64,000 nt of DNA from Bifidobacterium simiiventris (GTDB lineage Bacteria; Actinomycetota; Actinomycetes; Actinomycetales; Bifidobacteriaceae), in contig NZ_JAHBBG010000005.1 in assembly GCF_019331715.1 (NCBI RefSeq), forward strand, positions 62,001 through 126,000, in the 5' to 3' direction. The position numbers and the translations under genes were made by a program. This document shows positions 36,041 to 45,312 of the stretch, piece by piece; positions within the stretch are counted from its first letter, which is position 1; every line of letters begins with the position of its first letter. The notes beneath the pieces were generated by a model. The model saw only the letters and a program-made list of their open reading frames with translations, searched no databases and had not been told where the DNA came from.

Positions 36041-37288
36041 CGCCTCACGCGACGCGCTCGGCGCCGCCACGGCAGCCAGAGCCCTCGGCGCGTGGAAGCC
36101 CTGCTTCTCGAACTCGTCGGCGATGGCCTGGGCGACCTCGTGGCTGCGGCCCTTGTCGACGAGCGCGATGATCGAGCCGCCGAAGCCGCCGCCGGTCATG
36201 CGCGCACCGTAGGCGCCGTTCTTGCGGGCGACCGCCACGGCCACGTCGAGCTCGGGCACGGTGACCTCGTAATCGGCGGCCAGCGAATCGTGCGAGGCGT
36301 TGAACAGGCGGCCCGCGGCCTCGATGTCGCCCTTGGCGAAGGCGTGCACGAAGGAGCGCACGCGCTCGATCTCGGTGACGACGTGGCGCACGCGCTTCTT
36401 CATCGTCTCGTCCGGCAGCGCATCGAGCGTCTCCTTGAGCGCCTGGAACGGGTCGTCGGCCTTGGCGATGCCGTCGGCGGTGACGCGCAGGTTGGCGACG
36501 CCGAGGATCTTCGCGGCCTGTTCGCAGGTGGCGCGGCGCTGGGCGTACTGGCCGTCGTTGAGCTGATGCGGGGCCTGCGTGTCGACCACGAGCAGTTCGA
36601 GGCCGTACTTGTCGAGGTCAAACTCCTGCTGGGAGACGTTCTCGAGCGGGGTGAGTTCCGGACGGCAGTCGAGCAGCAGCGCGTGGCCGGCGGTGCAGCG
36701 CATGGACGCGTTCTGGTCGAGGCCGCCGGTGGACGCGCCGGCCATCTCGTTCTCGGACTTGATCGCGGCGTTGATCAGCGTCACGCGGCCAGCGTCAGAG
36801 GAACCGTAGCCGAGCCCGTACACGTCGTCCAAGGCGAGCGCGGTCGAGCAGGTCATCGCGGCGGACGAGCTCAGGCCCGAACCGAGCGGCACGCAGGAGA
36901 CGAACGCGGCGTCGAAGCCCTGCACCTTGTCGAAACCGGCCTCGCGCAGCGCCCACGCCACGCCGGTCGGGTAGGCGGCCCAGCCGTCCACGCCGCGCGC
37001 CTGCAGTTCGTACAGGTCGGCTTCGGCTACCTTGTCGGGAGCCACGTCGGACACGAGACGCACCTTGGTGTCGTCGCGCGGCGACAGCGCAATGAACGTG
37101 CGGTGCGGCAGCGCGATCGGCAGGCACAGGCCCGCGTTGTAGTCGGTGTGCTCGCCGATCAGGTTGACGCGGCCCGGAGCGGCCCAGACGCCTTCCGGCT
37201 TGACACCGTAGGTCTTGGTGAACAGTGCGGTGGCCTGCTCGACGCCGGCCTCGTGGGAAATCGGTTCGATGAATTCAACAGCGGTCAT
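36038..37288 (-). CDS. galK: Galactokinase
   Basis: A 416-residue GHMP kinase. Galactose signature GRVNLIGEHTDYN (about residues 39-51), ATP loop PLGSGLSSSAAM, and C-terminal GARMTGGGFGG. It phosphorylates galactose at C1 for the Leloir pathway. ATG 37288; the ribosome site is weak. It lies 41 bases after galT and is controlled with it. The last codons (APSASREA) and stop fall in a repeat-like sequence that recurs about 100 bases downstream, so the tail may come from a repeat insertion. Confidence 0.97.
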   Translation of the reverse strand: MTAVEFIEPISHEAGVEQATALFTKTYGVKPEGVWAAPGRVNLIGEHTDYNAGLCLPIALPHRTFIALSPRDDTKVRLVSDVAPDKVAEADLYELQARGVDGWAAYPTGVAWALREAGFDKVQGFDAAFVSCVPLGSGLSSSAAMTCSTALALDDVYGLGYGSSDAGRVTLINAAIKSENEMAGASTGGLDQNASMRCTAGHALLLDCRPELTPLENVSQQEFDLDKYGLELLVVDTQAPHQLNDGQYAQRRATCEQAAKILGVANLRVTADGIAKADDPFQALKETLDALPDETMKKRVRHVVTEIERVRSFVHAFAKGDIEAAGRLFNASHDSLAADYEVTVPELDVAVAVARKNGAYGARMTGGGFGGSIIALVDKGRSHEVAQAIADEFEKQGFHAPRALAAVAAPSASREA

Positions 37289-37329
37289 TGGTGTTTCTTT
37301 CTGTATTGGCGATCCGTATATGCGATCGA

Positions 37330-38589
37330 TCAGTCGGCGATGTCCACGTCGCCCAGCTCATGGAAGCGCTTGGCGATGAGTTCCGGCGTGGTGTCGGAGA
37401 TCCAGGCGGCCATGCCGGATTCGGAGCCGGCGAGGTACTTGATCTTGTTGGCGGCGCGGCGGAACGAGAAGAACTGCAGGTTCAGGCGGTAGTTCTCGCG
37501 GCGCGGGTCGTGGATCGGGGCCTGGTGCCATGCGGCGATGTACGGCAGGTCCATGCCCTTGCCGTCGCCCTTGTCGAAGAACGCGTTGCCGCGCTTCAGG
37601 AGGTGCGAGTACATCGAGGCGAGATCCCAGCGCTCCTGGTCGTTGAGCTGGTCGATGGTGAGCACGTCGCGCACCGGGGCGACGTGCACCTCGAGAGGCC
37701 AACGGGCCGCGGCCGGCACGTACGCGACCCAGCTGTGGTTGCGCATGATGATGCGTTCGCCCGCTTCGATCTCGGCGTTCATGATGTCCTTGAGCAGGTT
37801 GCCGCCGGTCTTCTCGTGATACGCCTCGGTGTGCTTGAGCTCCTGCTCCAGCTTCGGCGCGATGAACGGGTAGCAGTAGACCTGGCCGTGCGGGTGGGCG
37901 AGCGAGACGCCGATCTCCTGGCCGTGGTTCTCGAACGGGAAGATCTGCTCGATGCCGTCCATCTTGGAGATCTCGGCGGTGCGGAACGCCCACGCCTCGA
38001 CGACGGTGCGCAGGCGGGACACCGGCAGGTCGGCCGGCAGACCGTGCTCGTTCGGGTCGAAGCAGATGACCTCGCAGCGGCCGACGGCCATCTTCTTCTC
38101 CCACAGGGGGTTGCCGTCGACATAGGTCACGTCTTCGGAGCGGCCGGGCACGCGCACCATCGACGGGAAGCGGTTCTCGAACACGACGACGTTGTAGTCG
38201 GTGTCCGGCACCTCGCCGTCCTGGTACGGGTCGCCGGGCTTGCGGGCGGCCAGCGGATTGCCCTTGGCGGTGGCTCCCGGGCCGGCGGTGATCGGGCGGT
38301 TCATGCGTGCGGTCGCCATCGGGATCCAGTCGCCGGTCAGCGGGTCGCGGCGCATTTCGGGGGCCGCGTACGGCACTTCCTCGCCGGCGGCGTTCAGCTG
38401 GTTGGCGAAACGGTAGGCCAGATGACGCGGATCGTGCAGTTCGCGCATCTTCTTGCCGGACACGTACTCCGGATCGTCGTCGAGGTAGAAGAAGTCACGG
38501 CCGTCGGCCAGCGTGGTCGGCGTGATGCGGATGTGCTCCTTCGCGTATGCACCCGGTTCGTAGTTGGCAAAATCTGCCATGGGAATCAC
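37330..38589 (-). CDS. galT: Galactose-1-phosphate uridylyltransferase
   Basis: A 419-residue HIT-superfamily transferase; the active-site motif HPHGQ is in VSLAHPHGQVYCYPF, and the uridylylated His is the second of the motif. It swaps UMP between UDP-glucose and galactose-1-phosphate. I place the start at GTG 38589: it has GGAGGA six bases upstream and overlaps the DeoR stop by four bases (GTGA). ATG 38580 is the alternative and is too far from the ribosome site. Translational coupling with the regulator is implied. Confidence 0.95.
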   Translation of the reverse strand: MIPMADFANYEPGAYAKEHIRITPTTLADGRDFFYLDDDPEYVSGKKMRELHDPRHLAYRFANQLNAAGEEVPYAAPEMRRDPLTGDWIPMATARMNRPITAGPGATAKGNPLAARKPGDPYQDGEVPDTDYNVVVFENRFPSMVRVPGRSEDVTYVDGNPLWEKKMAVGRCEVICFDPNEHGLPADLPVSRLRTVVEAWAFRTAEISKMDGIEQIFPFENHGQEIGVSLAHPHGQVYCYPFIAPKLEQELKHTEAYHEKTGGNLLKDIMNAEIEAGERIIMRNHSWVAYVPAAARWPLEVHVAPVRDVLTIDQLNDQERWDLASMYSHLLKRGNAFFDKGDGKGMDLPYIAAWHQAPIHDPRRENYRLNLQFFSFRRAANKIKYLAGSESGMAAWISDTTPELIAKRFHELGDVDIAD

Positions 38590-39389
38590 TCACTTTCCTC
38601 CGTTTGCTCGCTCTGGTGGGCCAGCACGAGCTCCTTTACCAATTCCTTGGTCTTGCTCGCCGAGTCCGGGTCGAGCCCGTCGTCGGTGATCACCGTATCC
38701 ACCTGATCGAAGCGCGCGAACAACGACAGCGAGGTGCAGCTCCACTTGGTGTGATCGGTAAGAATGATGGTGCGATCGGCGATGTCCATCATCGCCATAT
38801 CGGTGGCGGCTTCCAGCGAGTTGGGCATGAGGAAGCCACGCGGCAACGACACGGAGTGCGTGCCGAGGAACACGGTGTTGACGCGCAGCGACGCGACGAC
38901 CTTGTCAGCGATCGGCCCGACGAGCGAGTTGGACCTGGTGATAACGCCACCGGTGACGATCACTTCGACGTCCTTCGATTCAAGGGCCTGTACGAGTTCG
39001 GCCACCGGAATCGAGTTGGTGAGGATCGTAATGCCGCTGGACTGCTGCGATTCGAGCAGATGCTGGGCGAAGACGTACGCCGTGGTGCCGCCGCCGATGG
39101 CGATCACGTCGCCGGGGGCCACGTATTTGACGGCCTCCTGCGCGATGGCGTCCTTCAGGCCGATGTCCATCTGCGACTTTACGGAGAACAGCGGCTCGCT
39201 CAACAACGTGCTGGTGGTCACGGCGCCGCCGTGGACGCGCTTCAACAATCCCTTGTCGGACAGTTCGGCGATGTCGCGGCGGATGGTCATGGCGGAAACG
39301 CCGAGTTCCTTGCTCAGCGCGGTGATGCGCACCGCACCGCGGGTGCGCAGCCTGCTCAGTATCAGATGTTGACGTTGTGAGGAAATCAT
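38586..39389 (-). CDS. DeoR-family regulator of galactose genes
   Basis: A 267-residue DeoR protein: N-terminal helix-turn-helix (LSKELGVSAMTIRRDIAELSDKGLL) and a C-terminal sugar-phosphate sensing domain (GDVIAIGGGTTAYVFA, TNSIPVAELV, LTDHTKW). It overlaps galT, so it very likely controls galT-galK in response to a galactose-pathway phosphate. ATG 39389 has no ribosome site, but GATAAT lies 7-12 bases before it with TTGGTT 17 bases further, so the mRNA probably starts at the ATG. A GTG 18 bases upstream is in frame but falls in the promoter. Confidence 0.9.
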   Translation of the reverse strand: MISSQRQHLILSRLRTRGAVRITALSKELGVSAMTIRRDIAELSDKGLLKRVHGGAVTTSTLLSEPLFSVKSQMDIGLKDAIAQEAVKYVAPGDVIAIGGGTTAYVFAQHLLESQQSSGITILTNSIPVAELVQALESKDVEVIVTGGVITRSNSLVGPIADKVVASLRVNTVFLGTHSVSLPRGFLMPNSLEAATDMAMMDIADRTIILTDHTKWSCTSLSLFARFDQVDTVITDDGLDPDSASKTKELVKELVLAHQSEQTEESE

Positions 39390-39395
39390 TCGAAC

Positions 39396-39424
39396 ATTAT
39401 CGCACACATAAGCTCACAAACCAA
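39396..39424 (-). promoter_or_regulatory. Promoter of deoR-galT-galK
   Basis: On the minus strand TTGGTT (39419-39424), 17 bases, GATAAT (39396-39401), then ATG seven bases on. Upstream the sequence repeats CACAAA-like motifs (39470-39495), possible sites for the DeoR protein. Confidence 0.6.
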
Positions 39425-39546
39425 ACCGAAATGAGCGTTTCGCACCACAACACGCCGACAATCACACAAATCGTTCATTCAAAACGCACAAAACAGCACG
39501 CCATCCATGATTCCTCTTCTCCCCCGCCGGTGCCACAATGGAACGC

Positions 39547-40695
39547 ATGACCTATGTATCTGAAAGCTTCTGGCACGACGCCGTGAACAAAGCGACCACC
39601 GATCTATTCACCTTCGGCTACAAGCACGTCATCAAGCCGTACTTCGTGTTCAACCACACGCCCGACGTGGCGCACGACCAGATGATCGAGTTCTGCCGCA
39701 TCACCAAGAACATCCCGCCGCTCATGTGGTTGCTCAACGAGATGCTCGACTACACCGACCCGATCCTCGAAACGAATGTGATGGGCATCGACTTCGCTAA
39801 TCCGTTCGGCCTGTCCGCCGGCCTCGACAAGAACTGCGACATGCCGGTGCTCATGGACAACGTCGGTTTCGGATTCGAGACGGTCGGTTCGACCACCGCG
39901 CGGTATTGCCCGGGCAATCCGAAGCCGTGGTTCCACCGTCTGCCCGAGTACGATTCGATGATGGTGCACGTGGGACTTGCGAACGACGGTTCCGACAAGG
40001 TGATCGAGCGCGCGGAGAAGGCATGGACGAAGGCGAAGGACATGCAGATCTCCGTGTCGATCGCGCGCACGAACGACGACAAATGCGGCGATCTGGACGA
40101 GGGCATCGAAGACTACTGCATCTCGATGCGCCGCGCGGCCGGACGCACCACGATGGTCGAAGTGAACGTGTCCTGCCCGAACACGCACGCCGGCGAACCG
40201 TTCACCCAGACCCCTCAGGCGCTCGACCGCCTGTTCACCGCGCTTGACAAGATCGACCGCCCGCAGCCGACGCTCGTCAAGATGCCGCTCAACAAGAGCT
40301 GGGAGGAGTTCCGCGCCCTGCTCGACGTGCTGGCCGAGCATAACGTGCAGGGCGTGAGCCTTGCGAACCTGCAGAAGGATCGTACCGGCATGGAGATTCC
40401 GCGCGACTGGGAAGGAGGACTCTCCGGCGGCCCGACGTACCGCGCAAGCAATGCACTGGTGCGTCAGGTGTACCGCGAGTACGGCGACCGGTTCGCGATC
40501 GCCGGCATCGGTGGTGTGTTCACGCCCGAGCAGGCGTACGAGAAGATCCGCTGCGGCGCGAGTCTGGTGATGTTCATCTCCGCGCTCATGTACCGCGGCC
40601 CACAGCAGATCACCGTGTTGAAGCGCGGTCTGGCCGAGCTGCTGCGTCGCGATGGCTACGGCAGCGTCGCCGAAGCCATCGGCGCGGACGCGTGA
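39547..40695 (+). CDS. Dihydroorotate dehydrogenase family protein
   Basis: A 382-residue FMN protein of the PyrD family. FMN and orotate motifs are visible: FANPFGLSAGLDKNCDMP, FGFETVGSTTARYCPGN, NVSCPNTHAGEP, LVKMPLNKS and IAGIGGVFTPEQAYEKI. The N-terminal 55 residues resemble the membrane extension of class 2 enzymes. The catalytic base position is Cys (NVSCPN) as in class 1, whereas class 2 enzymes use Ser. It therefore mixes features of both, and no other pyr gene is adjacent. The start is ATG 39547, with CACAAT 8-13 bases before it; ATG 39538 is the alternative. A role in pyrimidine synthesis is likely but not proven. Confidence 0.85.
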   Translation: MTYVSESFWHDAVNKATTDLFTFGYKHVIKPYFVFNHTPDVAHDQMIEFCRITKNIPPLMWLLNEMLDYTDPILETNVMGIDFANPFGLSAGLDKNCDMPVLMDNVGFGFETVGSTTARYCPGNPKPWFHRLPEYDSMMVHVGLANDGSDKVIERAEKAWTKAKDMQISVSIARTNDDKCGDLDEGIEDYCISMRRAAGRTTMVEVNVSCPNTHAGEPFTQTPQALDRLFTALDKIDRPQPTLVKMPLNKSWEEFRALLDVLAEHNVQGVSLANLQKDRTGMEIPRDWEGGLSGGPTYRASNALVRQVYREYGDRFAIAGIGGVFTPEQAYEKIRCGASLVMFISALMYRGPQQITVLKRGLAELLRRDGYGSVAEAIGADA

Positions 40696-40736
40696 GCCGA
40701 TAGTCCGGTCTCATCGCCTCGGTCGTCGCGCTTATA

Positions 40737-40835
40737 TGTCATTTCGACCGAGGTACAGCCGAGTCGAGAAATCTTTCATCTGGCAATACATCAGAAAGAT
40801 TTCTCGACTCGGCTATTGCCTCGCTCGAAATGACA
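40737..40835. repeat. MITE-like inverted repeat between convergent genes
   Basis: A 99-base element with imperfect arms of about 45 bases: it begins TGTCATTTCGA and ends TCGAAATGACA, with the inner arms CAGCCGAGTCGAG and CTCGACTCGGCT. It sits between the ends of two convergent genes and may serve as a bidirectional terminator. A second, half copy is found inside the lipoate-ligase gene. Confidence 0.8.
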
Positions 40836-40858
40836 TCATCATGTTCATGGATCGTTGC

Positions 40859-41992
40859 TCAGTACGCGCCGCGCACGTACTGCGGCTGATACGGCGCGTC
40901 CGCGACCGGCACGCCAAGCTTGGCGGCCGCACGCAACGGCCAGTACGGGTCGCGCAACGCCGCACGCCCGATCTCGACCGCATCCGCCTCGCCGCGCCCC
41001 ACGATCTTCGCGGCCTGCTTCGGCTTGGTGATCAGCCCCACCGCCGTCACCGGCACGCCGGCGCGTTCGCGCACCTGCGTGGAGAACGGCACCTGATAGT
41101 TCGGCTTGACCGGAATCGTCACGTTCGGCACGATGCCGCCCGTCGACACGTCCGCCAGATCGACGCCGTGCTCCTTGAGTACCTTCGCGACCTCCACGGT
41201 CTGATCGAGATCCCAGCCGCCCGCGGCCCAATCGGTCGCGGAGATGCGTACGAGCAGCGGCATGTCGTCGGGGATCGTCGAACGGATCGCATCGGCCACC
41301 TCGACCAGCAGCCGCATGCGACCGGACAGATCGCCGCCGTACTCGTCCGTGCGCTCGTTGCTTAAAGGATCAAGGAACTGCGAGATCAGATAGCCATGCG
41401 CGGCATGGATCTCGATCGCCTGGAACCCGGCCGAGACCGCACGGGCCGCCGCGTCGCGGAACTGCGCGACGATGCCGTGGATCTCGTCCACGCTCAGCTC
41501 ACGCGGCATCGCATAATGGCCGTAGGGAATCGGGCTGGGGGCCACGGTCTGCCAGCCGCCGTCCTCGAACGGGACGCTGTCGCCGGAGAATCCCACACCG
41601 AAGCAGCCGGTGGATCCCTTGCGTCCGGCGTGGTTGAGCTGCACGGCCATCACCGCGCCGGTCGCCTTCACGCCGTCGACGATCCAGCGCCACGCCTCGA
41701 CCTGATCGTCGTTCCACAGGCCCACGTCGCACGGCGAGATGCGTCCTTCCGGCGCCACGGCCGTAGCCTCGGCGATGATCATGCCGAAGCCGCCCATGCC
41801 GCGCGACACATAATGCTGGTAATGGAACGTGGTTGGCTTGCCGTCGCGGGCCACGGCCGAGTACGTGTCCATCGGCGGCATCCAGATGCGGTTACGCACG
41901 GTCAGACCACGCAACGGCATCGGGGAAAACAGATCCGCGCCCTTCTTGTTCTTCTTCGTCTTCTTGGCGGACTTGCCGTCTTCATCGCTCAT
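40859..41992 (-). CDS. Old Yellow Enzyme family NADH:flavin oxidoreductase
   Basis: A 377-residue TIM-barrel FMN enzyme of the YqjM type. Motifs: IWMPPMDTYSA, AVQLNHAGRKGS, EIHAAHGYLISQFLDP, NERTDEYGGDLSGR and VEIGRAALRDPYW. The H-A-A-H pair that binds the substrate is present. It reduces activated alkenes or quinones; the natural substrate is unknown. A Lys-rich N-terminal extension (KSAKKTKKNKKG) precedes the barrel. ATG 41992 has AAGGAAC upstream. It is downstream of no obvious operon partner. Confidence 0.92.
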   Translation of the reverse strand: MSDEDGKSAKKTKKNKKGADLFSPMPLRGLTVRNRIWMPPMDTYSAVARDGKPTTFHYQHYVSRGMGGFGMIIAEATAVAPEGRISPCDVGLWNDDQVEAWRWIVDGVKATGAVMAVQLNHAGRKGSTGCFGVGFSGDSVPFEDGGWQTVAPSPIPYGHYAMPRELSVDEIHGIVAQFRDAAARAVSAGFQAIEIHAAHGYLISQFLDPLSNERTDEYGGDLSGRMRLLVEVADAIRSTIPDDMPLLVRISATDWAAGGWDLDQTVEVAKVLKEHGVDLADVSTGGIVPNVTIPVKPNYQVPFSTQVRERAGVPVTAVGLITKPKQAAKIVGRGEADAVEIGRAALRDPYWPLRAAAKLGVPVADAPYQPQYVRGAY

Positions 41993-42036
41993 GTCGGTTC
42001 CTTTCCGAGCCACCCCTTTTGACGCCATTGTACGAC

Positions 42037-42063
42037 GAACGCCCGTCGCTGGGACGGGCGTTC
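42037..42063 (-). terminator. Hairpin before the OYE gene, after the PBP gene
   Basis: A perfect 11-base stem GAACGCCCGTC/GACGGGCGTTC with a five-base loop, 52 bases beyond the penicillin-binding protein stop. No U-tract follows, as is common for actinobacterial hairpins. Confidence 0.65.
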
Positions 42064-42114
42064 ATGCATACTACGAGACCGGCAGCGGGCTACGTAGCCG
42101 GCCTGCCGAGACGG

Positions 42115-44466
42115 TCACTGGCCGCCGTTCGTGGTTCCGCCGTTGTTCTCGTTCGAGGCGTTGCCGTTATTGGTGGTGCCTTGCGTGTTCGAATTGGTCG
42201 AATTCGAATTGGTCGAGTTGTTCGTGCTCGTCCCGCTCGAACTGTTCGACCGCGTCGAGTTCGACAGGGTCGATCCCTGGATCGTGGTCACCCCGCCGCT
42301 CGAGGTCGTGTACTTGCTCGCGGCGTTGCCGTAGTCCTTACCGACGTCGACGCTCATGCCCTTCTTGTCGGCGTACGCGTCCATGAACGCCTTCCACGCC
42401 GGGGCTGCAATCGTGCCGCCGTCCCAGTAGCTGCGGTAGGTGCCGTTGATGGACACGTTCGCCACCTGGTTCTGGTAGGGGGCCTGCACGTCGCCCATGA
42501 GCACGAACGTGGCGATCTCGTTCGGGATGAAGCCGCCCGTGGCCATGTAGGTCGTTTCGTTCGTACCGGTCTTGGCGAACGTCTTGCGTCCGCTCGACAG
42601 TTTAGCGAACACGCCGGCGCCGTCGGAGCGGACCGTGCCCTGGTTCATCGCATAGGCGACGGTCTGCGCAATGTCCTTGTCGATGGCCTGATGACAGTTG
42701 GCCTTCGGCACGGCGATCTCCTCGCCGTTCTTGCGCGTGACCTTGGTCATGGCGATCGGCGTGCATTCGACGCCATCCGCGGCCAACGTCGCGTACATGT
42801 TCGCCATCGTCAACGGGGAGACGTTGACGGTACCGATCATCATGGACGGCACATAGATCTTGGTGGTCTTGTCGATCGTCTCCAGCGTGGACGCGTCATG
42901 GTAGCCGACCGCGGTGTACGCGTCGGCCACACGGCACAGGCCAAGCACGGCGCCCATCGACGCCTGCGTGGTGTTGTGCGATCGCACCAGACCGTTGAGC
43001 GGGCTTTCCGGGTTCACGTTGCCGCCGTCCGCGTTCGTGACCTCCCAGGCCGAACCGATGCCCGAATACTGCTGCGAGCTGCCGTTGTAGTTGTCGCACA
43101 TGAACTCGCTGACCGGGTAGACCGTGCTCGTCTGCAGGTTCTCGTTGATCGAGCGCCCGGCCTGCAGCCAAGCGACCATGTTGAACGGCTTGATCGACGA
43201 ACCGACCGGGAAGCCGGCGCCGCCGCCGTCGACCTGATCGACCATATAGTTCATGGATGTCTTCGTCTGGTCGTCGCTCGTATCGCCCACGGCGTAGTAG
43301 CGGTTGATGCCGAAACCGAGCACCTCTCCAGTACCGGGCTTGACCGACGCCATCATGATCTCGAATCCGGTCGGATCGGTCGGCGGAATCGTGGCGCGGG
43401 CGGTGTCCATGAGCAGCTTGCTCGCGTCCACGTCCAAGGTCGTCACGATCGTCAGACCGCCTTCCTTGAGCAGCGCCTCACGGTCGGCCTGCGTTTTGCC
43501 GAACTCCTCGGAGTTGAGGATGCGGTGGGTCACGTAGTCGCAGAAAAACGCGTAGTCTCCGGCGTTCACGCAGCCGGAGGTCATCGGATGGATGCTGAGC
43601 GTGTCCGCGATCGGCGTGTTCTTCGCCGTCTCGTACTCGCTCTTGTCCTTGATGAATCCCTGCTCCCACATCAGGTCGAGCACGATGTTGCGCTGTTTCT
43701 GCGCCTCCTTCTGGTTCTGCTCGATCGACGGGTCGTAGTTCTCCGGGTTCTTCGTGATGGCCGCGATCGTGGCCGACTGCACGAGGTTCAGATCCTTGGC
43801 GGAGACGCCGAAGTAATACTGAGCCGCGGTCTCGACGCCGTAGAGTCGGTTCGAACCGAACTGCGCGATGTTGAGGTAGCCCTGCAGGATCTCGAGCTTG
43901 GAGTATTTCTTCTCCATCTGCACGGCGATGAGCATCTCGCGGATCTTGCGCGCGTACGTGTCCTCGGAGGCGTGGTACTGGGAGATCGGGTCGTTGTTGC
44001 TTTCGGCCGTGGTGATAAGCACGTTCTTGACGTACTGCTGGGTCAGCGACGAGCCGCCCTGGTTAGTGTCCTTGAGATAGTTCGTGACGAACGCGCGCAG
44101 CACACCCTGCACGTCGACGCCGGAATGCTCGAAGAATCGACGGTCCTCACGCGCGACGACGGCCTGACGCATGTAGAGCGAGACATCCTTGATCGGCACG
44201 ACGATGCGGTTGTCCTCATAGAACTGGGCGATCTGCGTGGTGCCGTCCTTCGCGTACATCGTGGACTTCTGCGGCAGGCTGGTCACGTCGAAGTCGATGC
44301 CCTCCACCTGCAGCGACGGCACGATGGCCTGCACCATGCGGTTGGCCGCGAACACGCCGGGAATGAGCAGCACACTGCCGGCGACGCCACCCGCCACGCA
44401 CAGCGACAGATAGGCCAACACCAGTGCAAGCACACGCGAGATTGTCAGAGGATTCTTCTTGGGCAT
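42115..44466 (-). CDS. Class A penicillin-binding protein (glycosyltransferase/transpeptidase)
   Basis: A 783-residue bifunctional wall synthase. One membrane helix near residues 12-35. Glycosyltransferase 51 domain: EDRRFFEHSGVD with the catalytic Glu, QGGSSLTQQYVKN. Transpeptidase domain: SSIKPF (nucleophile Ser), SHNTTQ, and KTGTNETTYM. The last 65 residues are Ser/Asn/Thr/Gly-rich and disordered, without PASTA domains. ATG 44466 lacks a ribosome site but has TAGAAT 8-13 bases upstream, so it is probably leaderless; ATG 44475 is in frame but overlaps that hexamer. A hairpin ends the gene. Confidence 0.93.
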   Translation of the reverse strand: MPKKNPLTISRVLALVLAYLSLCVAGGVAGSVLLIPGVFAANRMVQAIVPSLQVEGIDFDVTSLPQKSTMYAKDGTTQIAQFYEDNRIVVPIKDVSLYMRQAVVAREDRRFFEHSGVDVQGVLRAFVTNYLKDTNQGGSSLTQQYVKNVLITTAESNNDPISQYHASEDTYARKIREMLIAVQMEKKYSKLEILQGYLNIAQFGSNRLYGVETAAQYYFGVSAKDLNLVQSATIAAITKNPENYDPSIEQNQKEAQKQRNIVLDLMWEQGFIKDKSEYETAKNTPIADTLSIHPMTSGCVNAGDYAFFCDYVTHRILNSEEFGKTQADREALLKEGGLTIVTTLDVDASKLLMDTARATIPPTDPTGFEIMMASVKPGTGEVLGFGINRYYAVGDTSDDQTKTSMNYMVDQVDGGGAGFPVGSSIKPFNMVAWLQAGRSINENLQTSTVYPVSEFMCDNYNGSSQQYSGIGSAWEVTNADGGNVNPESPLNGLVRSHNTTQASMGAVLGLCRVADAYTAVGYHDASTLETIDKTTKIYVPSMMIGTVNVSPLTMANMYATLAADGVECTPIAMTKVTRKNGEEIAVPKANCHQAIDKDIAQTVAYAMNQGTVRSDGAGVFAKLSSGRKTFAKTGTNETTYMATGGFIPNEIATFVLMGDVQAPYQNQVANVSINGTYRSYWDGGTIAAPAWKAFMDAYADKKGMSVDVGKDYGNAASKYTTSSGGVTTIQGSTLSNSTRSNSSSGTSTNNSTNSNSTNSNTQGTTNNGNASNENNGGTTNGGQ

Positions 44467-44473
44467 GCTGCTC

Positions 44474-44479
44474 ATTCTA
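44474..44479 (-). promoter_or_regulatory. -10 element for a leaderless PBP transcript
   Basis: TAGAAT on the minus strand, 8-13 bases upstream of ATG 44466. No -35 match. Confidence 0.4.
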
Positions 44480-44598
44480 AAGGGGCGGGTATACCGGCCC
44501 CGGCCCCGCCCACCGGCGTGCCGGGCGATCGTCACAAAACCCGCAACATCATGAGAGTTGCTGAATATTCGCTGGATCCGCGCGCTTCCCGACGGCCG

Positions 44599-45312
44599 TC
44601 AGCGCCGCGAACGCCGGATCAACATGCCGGGCTGGTAGATGATCACCGACCGTCCGCGCCGCGCGATCCAGCCGCGGTTCGAGAAATCGGTGAGCGCTTT
44701 GTTCACGGTCTCGCGCGAGGAGCCGACCAGCTGGGCCATCTCCTCCTGCGTCAGGTCATGCGGCACGAGCAGCCCTTCCTCGACCGGCTCCCCGAAACGG
44801 CTGCCGAGGTTAACGAGCGTCTTGGCGATCCGGGCCGGCACGTCCATGAATACGAGGTCGCTGATGCGTTCGTTGTTCTCGCGCATGCGCCTTGCCAGCA
44901 CCTGCAGCATGTTCACGGCGACGCGCGGGTATTTGCCGAGCCAGTCGAACAACGCGTCATGTTCCAGCCACACCACGCGGGTGCCGCTCGTCATCGCCAC
45001 CGCCGAGGCCGTGCGCGGACCGCCGTCCGGGTCGAACACCGGGATCTCGCCGAGGATCTCGCCGCGTGCGTGGATCGACAGCAGCTGCACGCGGTCGTCC
45101 GACGATGTGCGGATCAGCTTGACCTTGCCCGATTCCAATATGTACATGCGATGATCGGTGTCGCCTTCGTGGAAGATGCATTCGCCTTTGTCGTACCGGG
45201 CCTCCATCAGGTACGGCAGCAGTTCCTCGGCCTGTTCGGACGATACTTGGGAGAACAGGGCGGTGTGCAGCAGGGTGTTGCCCTGATCAGGCATCTCGTT
45301 GGGGCTTTTCAC
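44599..45312 (-). CDS. CRP/FNR-family regulator (GlxR/Crp type)
   Basis: A 237-residue regulator with a cyclic-nucleotide domain (GECIFHEGDTDHRMYILESGKVKL, GEILGEIPVFD, PRTASAVA) and a C-terminal winged helix (LTQEEMAQLVGSSRETVNKAL). The recognition helix and the ligand loop closely resemble the cAMP-binding Crp/GlxR proteins of Mycobacterium and Corynebacterium. The start is a GTG at 45312; AAGGA is 13 bases away, so ATG 45294 remains possible. It probably regulates carbon metabolism genes. Confidence 0.92.
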   Translation of the reverse strand: MKSPNEMPDQGNTLLHTALFSQVSSEQAEELLPYLMEARYDKGECIFHEGDTDHRMYILESGKVKLIRTSSDDRVQLLSIHARGEILGEIPVFDPDGGPRTASAVAMTSGTRVVWLEHDALFDWLGKYPRVAVNMLQVLARRMRENNERISDLVFMDVPARIAKTLVNLGSRFGEPVEEGLLVPHDLTQEEMAQLVGSSRETVNKALTDFSNRGWIARRGRSVIIYQPGMLIRRSRR

